From the NCBI GenBank assembly GCA_032718475.1, contig JAUCBJ010008582.1:1-64000 (forward strand): a stretch of 64,000 bases of DNA, written 5' to 3'. Position numbers and translations under genes: made by a program. The notes under the pieces are model-generated. The model was not told where the DNA came from and searched no databases. It saw only the letters and a program-made list of their open reading frames with translations. Each line of letters opens with the position of its first letter. Positions within the stretch are counted from its first letter, which is position 1. Shown piece by piece: positions 46,601 to 57,710 of this stretch. The stretch is from Nemertoderma westbladi. Taxonomy: Eukaryota; Xenacoelomorpha; Nemertodermatida; Nemertodermatidae.

Positions 46601-47145
46601 CAAGACTGCAGTACTGCAGCAGTAGGCCTACTGCATGAATATTGAATACAGGAATAGTGAATAATGAATAGCTGTCCCCTCACAGAGTCTGGTGTTTTCA
46701 GTTATCGGTATACAATCCACAATCTGACAGTTCTGCAGTTTTTATAGGTCACTAGGACGGGTAAATCTTTTCGACCTACGCATAGGTCGATAAATAATAA
46801 TTTAGGTAATAATGTATTAATTCAATAACAAGGGAAATAATGATTTAAAATTGCCACCACGTGAAGATCAATATATTTACCCAATAGTATGCAGGGCAAG
46901 TGTTTTAGGCATTACAGTTATTGAATTTATGTATTGGGGTCGCATGTGACCCCAGGAACCTAAGAGGTTGTTAAGGGATGTTTCCCACCTAGATGGTGGG
47001 GGGTAAAAAATTTATACGTTTTTTTGTTCACCATAACCAGGGTTATGCACTTCATGAAAACCAACCCAATTTACCTGCACACAAGAAAGCTGTGCTGCTG
47101 CAAAGTCGGGTTGGGGTCACACATGACCCCAGGGACACAGAAGGG
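43693..47145 (-). mobile_element. piggyBac element with TTAA duplication
   Basis: Terminal inverted repeats CCCTTCTGTGTCCCT at 43693-43707 and 47131-47145, flanked on both sides by TTAA (43689-43692; 47146-47149), the hallmark piggyBac target duplication. Palindromic 18-mers lie near the ends: GGGGTCATATGTGACCCC at 43736-43753, a variant at 47113-47130, and ggggtcgcatgtgacccc near 46927. The only gene is a transposase on the minus strand (44209-46197). The region 46198-47130 is noncoding. Confidence 0.95.
44209..46197 (-). pseudogene. piggyBac transposase with one internal stop
   Basis: Two frames in one register, 46197-45127 and 45018-44209, separated by an in-frame TGA at 45127-45129 right after KPARYG, where family members usually have Ile or Leu; the sequence between is open (WVTTTGDKNYIHNIEPYTGK). 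The three catalytic Asp positions are visible: CVDEQLVAFRG, ITVDNFFTS and YKGGVDASDQ. The C-terminus is a Cys-rich, RING/PHD-like zinc region (CYKCD, CCSVCTNF, CIDCTAQ). The N-terminus is acidic (EIDDSDSDAEGGG). The true start is unclear: the first 45 residues (MCIEFSRLGLCCTC) look like noncoding or intron sequence, and a Met in MVTGRREYPVR is more likely. One stop apart, the gene is complete, so this is a young inactivated copy. Confidence 0.9.
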
Positions 47146-47383
47146 TTAAAGAACTAAATTTCGCAAAACTTAGATAACAAAATGGCAATATGAAAATGCA
47201 TTGAATATAAATAATAGAGGTGGGACTAAGATAAATATCTAACATTTATTCCAATTATGATGTAAAATAATTAACATTTAAAATTTAAAAATATGAAATA
47301 ATAGTAACAAGGGACAAATTCTAGGCAGATCAATAATACATTTATATTGAAGTTACATTGTTTAGGCCCTGTATAATCTTTAA

Positions 47384-48801
47384 TTAAAGAAAATTAAATA
47401 TTACAAACAAGACGTAAAAACTTGACGATATAACAGTGAATCCATCTGCTGTCGACGTCATTATAGGAAAAGTAGAAAACTTCAATCCCGTGACGTCACG
47501 TCTGTATGACGTTTTTGCGTGTTCTCGGAATGCTTGGAGCTGATTGGTTCCAATTTCCTGGTGATCCCGGAATACCGTAACAGTAGCGTTTATTGAGCAG
47601 CTTGTCAGGTTGTATCTATAGTAAGAAGTAAGATCAACTTCGCGGTATAAGTCACCCAAATACAAGGAGTTTTCGTTGTTATCGTTGTTGCCATGGTCTT
47701 TGTTTTTCAAAATGTCAATAACAGGTTCTAGATAGTTGTTTGGTTCATCAGTTTCCTGGAAAACAAGTAATTGCGTTAGAAAGTAGATGGAAATACCCAA
47801 ACCGATAATGGACAGACATTTCGACTAATTGACATTCTCAATCCACCACCCTCCCCATATTAACTTACCCAAAAGTGAAAGACCAGTATATGGACTCCGC
47901 TACAGTTAGGCTGTCTGCTAGCCGTAGTAAAATCCGCGTAATCGTCTGCTGCCCAATGGACTGCCTCAAACTCAAGTGCTGGTACAACATTGGCCAATAA
48001 GTTTTTAGGCGATATCCAATTGAATCGCAGCTCCTGAAAAGATCAAACCTTTCTATCATAAGGCGAGGAGTACCAGGTATTAATTACAAAGAGTTGTTAT
48101 TCGGGACATTTTGACATTTTTATGTCCTATCAATTAAATTCCTTTTATCAAATTTAAGAAATTCCACCTATAATAATAAACACATCAGTTACTTAGGCCT
48201 ATAAAAGCGAATTACAAACGACAGTTAGCGAGTCAGGGAGCTTGAACCGGAAAAGTTATCGCTGTAAAGAACCGTTATATTTTATATTATTATATTTTGG
48301 AAATTCCGTTTCAACTTTATCACAATGATTGATAACATTATGAGTTATTTTTTATGGAATTCACAATCTTTTTATTCGTTATGTAGTGAGTTCAAGTATC
48401 CCTCATATCCCTAACATAATAATATACTTTACTTTATATCTATTTACTGTAAATATATGTTGGAAAATGTTAATATATTTATTTACCTGTAGATAAAACT
48501 TCGATTCAAACTCGTACCACTTCATTGCCGGAAATGTGCCTATCGAAAGAACCACATTGCCATCGTCTTCTTTCACTTCAATATGTTCTTCGAGTATTTC
48601 TTCGTAAGAAGACGACAGTAGAAATGTCCCAAGTTTATCATTGTACATTGAGTCTCCCGGCACTAAGTTGGTTATATATTTATGCTCCTCGGAACATTGG
48701 TTTTTGGTTTGATCATTCACGTATTCAGTTTCAGCCGCCGTGGCGAAAGAAAAGACAATAAGAGCGCAGTTAATATGTATGATAAAAAGAGAAAACGCCA
48801 T
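47384..48801 (-). CDS. Acatalytic alpha-carbonic anhydrase-related protein, three exons
   Basis: Exons 48801-48487, 48033-47869 and 47755-47384 join in phase 0 with GT-AG introns to about 283 residues. Residues 1-23 form a signal peptide (MAFSLFIIHINCALIVFSFA). The alpha-CA fold is recognised by FYLQ/ELRFNWIS (normally QFHFHWG), EFEAVHW (normally LHLVHW), the DDYADFTTAS region and TSYYRYN followed by ATVTVFRDHQEIGTNQLQAF. The three zinc ligands are replaced: His94 by Arg, His96 by Asn and His119 by Glu (human CA II numbering), and the usual GSLTTPP loop is missing, so it should not hydrate CO2. The hydrophobic C-terminus (VISSSFYVLFVIFNFL) suggests a GPI anchor or membrane tail. The gene lies just outside the piggyBac element. 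There may be further upstream exons, because the usual N-terminal QSP motif is absent. Confidence 0.8.
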
Positions 48802-50209
48802 GTCGTCAAAAAATTTATACATAAACCGTATGATTTATTATTATTTCAAATTCTAATTTTCAAATTCGAAATATCACATTGAATGGTCAAAATATTCAAT
48901 ATCTAATTACATCGTTTTCGAATTCGTTTTTCTCAAAATTAAGTTTTTTCTGATAGACTACCTAAGATAATAAGGCATTAAGGTAATACAGTAAGAACAA
49001 ATATAAATTAATACTTCCAAGGTTAAGGTATATTATTATTAGTTAGTATAAATTCCACTATCCGGGACTGCCAAGTATAAGAAGTCAACAATCAATTCAT
49101 TTGATTAGTTGATAATGTATTTCGCGTTTTTGGAGCCAAGAATAGGTTTATAAATAATCGAATAATGATAATGCTTTTATTGAGTCGAAGTGTTGTTTGG
49201 CAATAATAGCATTTTGTATACTTTAGTTGGGTAATCGATTCATTACACAGCACGTTGGTTCACTGTCCATCTATATATATATTATACAGTATATCGTTCG
49301 ACACCTTCTTCTACTGTTGGCTTACTGCCGGATTTTTTAATTTGTCATTTATTTAGCTACAACAAGCCGAATAAAAATTCCTATTTAGCAATATTTAACT
49401 ATCTCTGTTGGCTTTACGTTTCGACTTGGGAATGAAATTATCGCTTGCATTAGAACCGCCTTCGTCTGCAGATTTCGAATCTGACAACCGTCTTAAATTT
49501 CATCAATAACTTCCGGAGATATTATAAAAATTAAAACGTATACATTTTGACACGTAAATCAATATAATTGTAACGTTTATTTATTAAATTCTAGAATTAT
49601 ATTTATTACGAGTAATGAAGAAACAAAATAAATTAATATATGAATAATGAAAAATGAAAAATGTGCATGTGCAAAAATGGTTAAAGGGGTGGGGCTGGGG
49701 GTGGGGGGGGGGGGCTGGTGGGAGGCTAATAGGCGGTGGGCCCTGATTGGCGTGGACATGGTCGCGATGGTAGAGGACATGCAAGATGGCTGGCTCCCTG
49801 ATCATCTACATTAATTCTATAGAACTTCTAATTGGTTCAAAAAGCTTGTGCTAAATTTGTTAGAACTACCTGCTATGTTGCTATGTTAAAATTTCGAAAT
49901 AAAATATATCTCATATTAAATTATTATTTATTTATATTAAATACAGATTTACATAAACCTCTGTACTTACTTTAGTATTTAGAGCGAATGGTTGTGGTTT
50001 AGTGTGATAATAGAACGTTTTACTTCTCACAGGTAAAACATTAAAAATTAACCAATTTAACTTACATCTTTAAAGAGGAAACAACATAAGGTTAAAAAAA
50101 TCAGTTTCTATTTCAAATGATGTATCGAAATAGTTTAAAAAAAAAGCGATAGCAAACGCAACGCTGACTTCCGAAAACCACAGCCACCATCGACAAAAAC
50201 CAGACCGTA
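48802..50209. other. Upstream of the carbonic anhydrase-like gene
   Basis: Mostly AT-rich. A GC-rich part at 49680-49800 has a G-run (49686-49714), an inverted CCAAT box (ctgattgg) and an aagatggc motif of YY1 type; it may be a promoter, but no transcript is identified. No gene recognised. Confidence 0.35.
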
Positions 50210-50505
50210 ACAAAAGTAAAGTAAAAGTAAAGTAAATTTTCTTCGGCCGCTAGGCCAGGGATTACGCACAAAGTCTGACGACTTATTTCCAGTGCGGTCC
50301 CCCCAGAACTTTACTCCCCAGAGGAAACTCCAGTACTCATTTAGCTACCACTTAAGGATGCAAGGCAGAGATGCGCCCTGGCTGGTCCCTTTAAAGCATT
50401 CGTGCCGAAACGAAAACTGCCCTGGCCCATGTGAGGATCGAACCCACGACCTACGGGAGATGTGAATTCAATGCAACCACTACACCAAGGTGGAACCCTT
50501 GGTGT
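50210..50505 (-). mobile_element. tRNA-derived SINE
   Basis: On the minus strand the head carries an A box (TTGGTGTAGTGGTTGCA, about 50475-50491) and a B box (GGGTTCGATCC, 50434-50444), spaced as in a tRNA. A body of about 200 bp follows (GGGGGGACCGCACTGG near 50293-50308), and the tail is a run of TTTAC repeats (50210-50236). No ORF. The tRNA-like head, unrelated body and simple tail define a SINE. Confidence 0.75.
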
Positions 50506-51021
50506 AGTTAAAGTAGTTAGTGTAGTTAAATAGTTGTATTTAGGTAGTTGGTGTAGTTAGATAACCTTGGTGTAACAGGTTTTCTAAACTCTTGTTTATT
50601 GTTTTGTTTGAAACAATTAACCACTATATAGCCTGTTCCTGTCCCCCAATTTACAATTAAGATTATTTATGTATGGTGTTGAGCAAACAAATTATACATT
50701 TCTTCGGGATAATTTTAAATAATGGATCTCGAATATGCTACCGGTGTCGTATGGTACTGTAATATTCTGATGGACTTTTAAAGCAACCCCCCATTACACC
50801 GCTATAAATTCCAATAAATTTGGCTTTTGCTTCAGTTGCCGGTTGTCGGTTTTGTTTGTTGTCTGAGATTGTTGGTAAACACTGTAGCGAAGTAATAATT
50901 CAAATGCGGCATATTAAATTAATACCAAACATATTGTATCTTATTTTATTTATTTGTTTGTAATTAATTTCGCACTACCAAATCGCCAGGGCGACATATT
51001 TTCCTGCTTTGGCTCATCCCA
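50506..51021. other. Noncoding DNA with short repeats
   Basis: tgtagtta-type repeats (50508-50575). At 50945-51000 lies an inverse copy of the stretch at 30235-30297. No gene. Confidence 0.4.
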
Positions 51022-53220
51022 TGTAAAGTGCGGGACATTCGTACGACTTTTTGTGCATACTTTAGTGCTGTACATCAAGAAAATGAACTAAAATATTATA
51101 ATGCTTGTGTTTCTAAGAATAACCAATTATCGGTTAAGTAAAAAAAAGCAGTTTGGAAAACCTGCAGCAGTTGAACAGTTTATGTCTCAGAATTCTTGCT
51201 TAAAAAAATTGTAAAGTGCAGGACGCGTACGAAAGTGAAATTCTCAACTGTCAAATTAATTGCTAAAGTTCAGCGAATTGCGTAAAGTTAGTGGGAATAC
51301 TTTTGTTTTGTGATGTTCCCAGCTATGTAGGGAAAATAAATTAGCCTTTAGTAAGATGGTAGGTAACATCAATGAAACAGGGGAGTAGTTTAAGTGCAGC
51401 AAAGACATGTAAAGTGTGGGACATTTCACTGTAAAGTGCGGGACACGTGCGATTTTATCATTTATAAACACATTGAATCGTTAATTATTACATTTTTACG
51501 ACTAAATCAGTGATAGTTATAAACTTTTCAGTGAGATTGCTACATATAATTTGAACTTAAAGATGAATGAAAATGCAACTAACCCTAACCAAAATACTAA
51601 ACCTAACCTACCAAACTTAGTTGGCCCTGTAAAGCCCCTTACTGCTATTGCGTACATGTACTGTATACATGTGACTGCCTGTCAAGTAAAGTGTTCAACT
51701 ATTTAAAGCATACAATTCCACTGGAGGTCCGGCCTTTATTACAGTGCACACTGCACAGTAGTGAAGAGGCGGGTAGGGGGTGGGGGGTGGGGGGATTATA
51801 GATATAATTAATAAGCCTCCAACATACGTCTGAGCGGGCTTTAATACGCCATTCCAACATTCCAATAGTTTAACAAAGTTTTTCCTTTCCTTTTCTCAAA
51901 ATTGGCCCCAACATGAAAAAAAAAAGTGGCTCAAAATCATTGCCCTGCCACTGGCAATGTACGAACACCCCCAAATGGAGTAGAAAAACAAATAGAGGTC
52001 AACAGTGCATAATACTGTAAGTAAAACAAAAGTGTATGCACGACGATAGCAAATTTGTTTGTATCATTTTTTTGTAGCCTTAGCTATGCCCTAGTACAGC
52101 GTGGCTCCTACTTGCTGTATTATTACCTCCAGCCCAGGCAGTTCAATATTATTTTAGGCTTATGTAAAATTACAATTTAAGTGCGCTGTAGGCCTTAATG
52201 AATACAGATTAGATAGCCAGATCAGACCTGGAACTGTAGTGCACCCATAAAACCGTTAATAAATAATAGCGTACCATGTACGGTCTAGGCCGTGGCATAT
52301 TGGAGATTGTATTATGCTCCACCCACGAAGAGGTTAATGGCAGGCTTACAAATATGAAAAAACGAATAAAAATATAAATTAAAATTTTGAGGATATTTAC
52401 TGAAATATATGTGATCTTTATTCATTTTTTCATAGTGTCTTAACCCTTTACCACTGGGGGGGGGGGGGGGGGGGGGGGGCAAATCTTCCTAGTGTTTAGT
52501 TGCTGTAACTATGCAACCACATTACGTACCGGCCCAATTTTTATTGAGAATTAGCCAAATTTAATGCCGCATCTTTTGCAAAAAACGACGTTGCAATTGG
52601 ATTTCTACTTTTCGATGTGGGTACCACCTCAAAATTTGGTCTCAAGCACCAAATTTTTTAAAATTTCAAAATTACTTTATTCGGAAAATTTACTAAAGTT
52701 TTGATTTCGAAGCATTTTTATTGGTTTTCTGGAGCGCTGAATCGATTGAAAGTAATATAGAAAGCCTGAAGACTTAGTGGTTCGCCATTTTGGTGCACAA
52801 AAAATAGGGCGTGGCACTTCAAATTTTGAAAAATACGAGATTCGGAAAATACACTAAAGTTTTGATTTTCAAAGCATTTTTATAGTTTTTCTGGAGCGCT
52901 GAATCGATTGAAAGTAATATAGAAGCCTATAAGAGATTGATATGAAGTTATTAAATGTCAGTTATGATTATTCCAGTTGAAGTTCTTCAATCTAAATACA
53001 CGCTTACTCTTCTTCCTTTGATATTTCTACTTTTTGTCCCGCACTTTACGTAAAGTGCGGGACACCTGTTTACCACATAACACGAAACACCACAAACAAA
53101 CTAAGTACCCCAGATTAATGATACATATATTTGTGCTTTACAAACGACATAACATCATTCTATTATAATATGTCTATCCTGTACAAACAAAATATGGTGT
53201 TCAGCGTAAAGTGCGGGACA
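51022..53220. repeat. Region with seven GTAAAGTGCGGGACA motifs
   Basis: The 15-mer or close variants occur at 51022, 51211, 51409, 51431, 53050 and 53206 on the plus strand, and at 53036 on the minus strand. The last pairs with 53050 in a perfect 28-bp palindrome (53036-53063). The motifs cluster near both ends of a 2.2-kb stretch, as sub-terminal transposase-binding sites do. No transposase is seen. A poly-G run lies at 52456-52479. Confidence 0.55.
52676..52925. repeat. Tandem duplication of about 175 bp
   Basis: Segments starting aaatttcaaaattactttattcgg (52654) and aattttgaaaaatacgagattcgg (52833) share actaaagttttgatttt, ggttttctggagcgctgaat and gattgaaagtaatata in the same order. Similar wording occurs at 42540. 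Confidence 0.6.
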
Positions 53221-53224
53221 TTAT

Positions 53225-53845
53225 GATGTAAGCAAATTATGTGATGGATTATTTCACTATAAGGTAGCATTTGTAGCTCAACGTAAAAACTTTCTAAAAT
53301 CCGACGCATTTTGATTAAATTACAGTAATGTAATATGCCTATTCATATTGGTACACATAAATCCGTAGGCAATTCGATTGGCGCAGTGGTCAGATGGTTA
53401 AGGCGTTGGTTACATTACAGATAGGTTACGAGTTCGAATCCCAGTCGGGAAATTTGCATTTTTGGGCAATTTATTTTCATTTGATCTAATTAGATAAGCC
53501 AATGAGGTGCGTACAACGTATGGAACGATGAGTTGGGCCAATCATAGGGCATAGAACATCTTATTGCTCCAATGTGAGACCATGGAATGCTCTGGAATGT
53601 TCTAGTGGATTCTATGTCCCAGATTTGCTACATAAGGGCTGGTTTGCCTTCGGTTATCACTTGTTATTTCTAATAGCACTCTCACATTTACTTGTAACAC
53701 TCACTTATCTCCATTCTTTAGTTACATTTGTTAAGTTTCTTGTTGGAACTTATGTAAATTTGGTTGATAAACTCTTTTGTAAATTACTCTAAATATACTG
53801 TAAACTTTGAACATGTATATTCCCCTTTGTCCACCATTGGGACAG
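53225..53845 (+). repeat. 5' LTR of BEL/Pao copy C (approximate ends)
   Basis: Aligned by order of features with the LTRs of copies A/B: a tRNA-like part (53377-53450), a TATA-like box ctacataagg (53628-53637) followed by gctggtttgc and ggttatcac (copy A: gtgcgtttgtgc and agttatca), and an end near aacatgtatattcccctttg (about 53805-53825). The start is placed by analogy with copy A and could be off by 100 bases. The 3' LTR lies beyond the window. Confidence 0.5.
53377..53450 (+). promoter_or_regulatory. tRNA-like segment in the copy C LTR
   Basis: Has a Pol III A box (tggcgcagtgg) and an exact B box (GTTCGAATCCC, about 53431-53441). The flanks ttcgatt and agtcggg can pair over 7 bp with three wobble pairs, as an acceptor stem. 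The D loop carries an extra few bases and the anticodon arm pairs poorly, so it is not a functional tRNA gene. It aligns with the copy A/B segment (gcgtt-g, gatagg, cga-ttc-aatcc-ag), which means the module is old in this lineage. A SINE insertion inherited by both families is an alternative. Confidence 0.55.
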
Positions 53846-55007
53846 CCAAGCATTGGGAGGATGGCTGCCTAGACCGTTAGGCCGTCAGCAACGCAGGGAA
53901 GATGTCCACAACACGCTAGCGCCCACATTAGATTAGCCCGCGCACCCCCTTCGCCCCTTCGAAATACTCCACCTTTGCCATGCAGCGCCCGATTCCGAGG
54001 AAGGTAAGACTTTGTTTGACGCCCTTGCCCGGCGTAAGACCTATAGATCAGGGTAAGCGTGACGCCGTCCTGGGACGCCGCAAAATTTAGGATCAAATAG
54101 CTAGATTCAGACCGGAACCAGTACTGCAAATCCCTGGATTAACCTGTATTCCCTACAGGTGTGAACTATTGCCGTTCGTCAGTACGCAAGTACATATTAG
54201 GTACAGACAGCATATGTTCCTTAATTTAGTGATTCGCAATACTGACAGTTCGGTACCGGTTTGCTTTGTAGTTTATACATTAGTACCCCCCCCCCCCCCC
54301 CCCCTGCCTGAACCCGAGTTATTTGATCAGGCAAGGAGTATTTCTGCTACCGGCACTTCGCTTGGCCTAGGGAGGTTTATTAATATCCTACCGCGCCTTG
54401 CCACGTACTGATAGGTATTGCTGCTAACCACCGCGGCAACAAAATTCTAGAATCAAATTTGTATACCAGATCAGCTAACAGTACGGTAGCAATTAACCCC
54501 TATTTCTTATCTTACAACCAGAATCTGGTATTTGTGCCGATCACGGGTGTAGTTACTAACACCGTAATTGCCCGGTTGAGTTGTGGATAGGAAGGAGAGA
54601 GCTTTGACGTCATTTTGTAAGTATAAAGTTCTACAGAGCGCGACTAGCTTATTTTCGTAGCTAGCGCACGGTATTGTTTCAGTCAGAAAATCACTAAAAC
54701 CTAGTACAATGGAGTACACCAAAATTGTTTTATTTGTAACACACCCACACACACACGCCCTAAAACATATGTACCCTTAGAGCTCTACTAGTTATAGCTT
54801 ACTTTAGGTTACTTTCAGGCAGAATCTATTTTGTAATTTACTATTCGTAGTTTGTAAATTTAGGATCTGATATTTAGTTATGGCAAAAGGAGTATTTACT
54901 TATTAGACTGTGTTTTCTAGCCACAGTATCGTTACATTAGGTACGACCCCCTTTAGACTGATTAAGTACTGGTCAGTATTGTTACGCTAGTCTGTTAATC
55001 CACTAGC

Positions 55008-55041
55008 TCGTATATAAACCATATAAATCACACCGCGGCAA
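55008..55041 (+). promoter_or_regulatory. Conserved TATA-containing block in the leader, copy C
   Basis: Contains tatataaac and then CATATAAATCACACCGCGG, identical to the copy A block at 14841-14863. GGTCCGTTAGC and ATTCGCTGCGCGGG follow within 70 bases, as in copy A. Confidence 0.5.
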
Positions 55042-56824
55042 GTTACGGTATTTAGGTCCGTTAGCGATAGTTAACATTCGCTGCGCGGGGATTGTTTTCC
55101 CGTGAGTTTGGTCTGTCACCGTAACTGTACATCTGCCACACCGGTTAGAGGACAGGCATCCTTTTGTCTAGTTCGTAGGCATTAGATCCGCTCACGTACG
55201 TAGAATAGACACTAGGCTCTGTTCCTCGCCAGTAGTTGTTCGCGTATTTGTATCTGTTTGTTTAGATACCCTGGAGTGGGCTTTGTTGTCAGATACTGTA
55301 CGAGCCCGTATACATTACTAGATCTTACGGTAAGATACATCGTTACTAGGATCCGGTAAGCGGTATACTACTGGACATTTCAGTAGGGAATATTCTATAG
55401 CTTCATATTAGTAGATTTGTAGGCCGTAGGATATCTCTTACTGGGAAGGATCTCAAATTATGAGCACTGAATTTTTCACGTTGTTTTAATTGACAGTGTA
55501 AAAGCTTCTGTGGGATATAACTGGCCCCTTTGCTTCGCAATCCAGTTTCCCCCCAGGCGCTGGAATACTCTAAAAGGTTCTCTAACTGTTTATATATTCC
55601 CCTCGCCCGCAAGGTACCGTTACAGGTGTTTTAACGGACATAAAAGTCATTCTTCTATATACGTGCTTTGGCGGACATGGTAAGGCAAAAAACCCGCAAT
55701 GCACCAAATACCTTTACACGGCTTGGCCTTGATGATTCAGATTGCGACATCTAGCAGCTGGTTGCTGGCATGGAAACAGCCATTGGACGCATGGTTCTTT
55801 GTTTGGCTTGAGCCAATCAGAGCGATTTTTTCTGTCAACGTGTAGATATTCGGCCGATCATACTAGGAGTGTTCAGTCTTACTATTTTTCTTGATATAGT
55901 TTTGTTGTTGCTATCTAGGCCAGGAACACCGGCTCTAGAGTCAATTAGTTTTCATACTTTAGAAGAAACATTAGTAGGCTTAAATTATAGAGCGTATAAC
56001 TGTTATCGCATCACATATCAACTCATATCACATATCGGTCCAGTCATACAGTGTTACCATCTTAGCCTACCGTCTTAATGCTATTTACTGTTGTGTTTTG
56101 GTTGAATATTATTATTTGGAGAACATTTATAAAGAACCCAAATTTCCCAATTTTCTTGATACACTACAGGTTAGAGAGACGGGTTATATATAGTGATTGC
56201 GACTTATATTGTTGTGGTTTGTAGTGAATTTAATGCTATTTGGTAAGCACTACATGAGTCCGTTGCTGCTCTCTTTATATATGATAAAATTCATTGACGG
56301 TCGGCAAATTAGTGAGAAGTATTGTGTGTTACTGGTAGTGTGCCTGATTGTGATTGATAACTAAGCATTTCCTAAAGAATGCGCCTCATACGTGAATCAT
56401 AAGCCTTACCGACTTACCGTTGTGATTAGTATAAGTCATATCTCTGTTTACCTAGATAGAGCGCCACGTCCTAAAGGAACTGTTAATATTTCCCGAAAGT
56501 GAATAATATTAGTCAGAAATTATTTATTAACGATCAATCGAATAATACAGTAAGCTTACACTGCAATAATAATCTAAGCCCTCAGAATCCAGTCTCCCGG
56601 GTATATCCAGCGGGTGAATGGACGCGTACTAGGCTGGCTTCTGCTAATGTTGTGTTTATTTGTATTAAATATTTGTCATCTTCTAAAGTCTATTTATAAA
56701 CCAAAAGACATATAAATTTTGGCAGGTTAAACTGCTAAAGGTCTTCAAAAGCGCGTACAATAACAGTTATTGTCTTTATTGCAGTAAGCAATAAAGTTGA
56801 AAGTACCGGTCGACCGGTAAACCT

Positions 56825-56955
56825 GAACCGGTACTTCTGTAGGTCAGTAGGCCCAACTGCCAGAACCGGTACTGCTGTAGGTCCGTAGGTCCAACTGCCA
56901 GAACCGGTACTTCTGTAGGTCTGTAGGCCCAACTGTCCTAACCGGTACTTCCAGT
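56825..56955. repeat. 38-bp repeat with ACCGGTAC
   Basis: About 3.4 copies of a unit starting aaccggtacttctgtaggtc and ending aactgccag. Confidence 0.8.
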
Positions 56956-57149
56956 ACAAGTACATTAGTATTATTTCGATTGTGATCTATTGTATATTGT
57001 AGGCTGCCAGGGGAATAGGGATTGATCACCCCTCATTCTTTTGTATAGTTTACTTATTTCTGTCAGTTTTATTTCCTAGTAAGTTAATATTGAGCTGAAG
57101 ACGTGTAAGTCTGCTCAGATTGTTCAGATAATTGTAGGCCGGACTGTTG

Positions 57150-57710
57150 TCGGATTGTTGTTGGGTTTGGAGAGATTACGGCGTGTGTAGAGTTTGTCCG
57201 ATAGAGTGCCAGTTAGTAAGTTGGGGCAGCCATAGCTGTAAGGTCAATCCCCTCTTAAAGAATAAGTCGTACTACCGTGTTAGAACGCATACTAACTAAC
57301 CATTTTGGAATCTGCACATACTGTAGTTTATTTAGGCTTGACAGTATTCTGCCAACGTTTTGGCCTGTGTTTGTTTGTGTGGTCTGTTCAGGTACCGTAA
57401 TAGTTATTACTCAGATATTTTGTAGGCTGGATTGTTGTCTAGCTATTATTAGGTCTGAAGAGATTGCTGCGTGTGTAGAGTTTGTCTGATAAGTGCCAGT
57501 TAGTAAGTTGGGGCAGCCATAGCTGTAAGGTCAATCCCCTCTTAAAGAATAAGTCGTACTACCGCGTTAGAATGCATACTAACTAACCATTTTGGAATCT
57601 ACACATACTGTAGTTTATTTAGGCTTGGTGGTAGTCTGCCAGCGTTTGGTTTGTATTTTGTTTGAGTATTCTGTACGGGTAGCGTAATATTTATTATTCA
57701 GAGTTTATGC
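57150..57710. repeat. Tandem duplication of about 289 bp in the leader
   Basis: The stretch from gcgtgtgtagagtttgtc (57182) recurs at 57470 and continues near-identically through ccagttagtaagttggggca, tctgcacatactgtag and aggcttg. Confidence 0.85.

Noticed and set aside
53377-53450. Functional tRNA gene
   Set aside because: A and B boxes fit but the D loop has extra bases and the anticodon arm does not pair well; its place in the LTR suggests a derived module.
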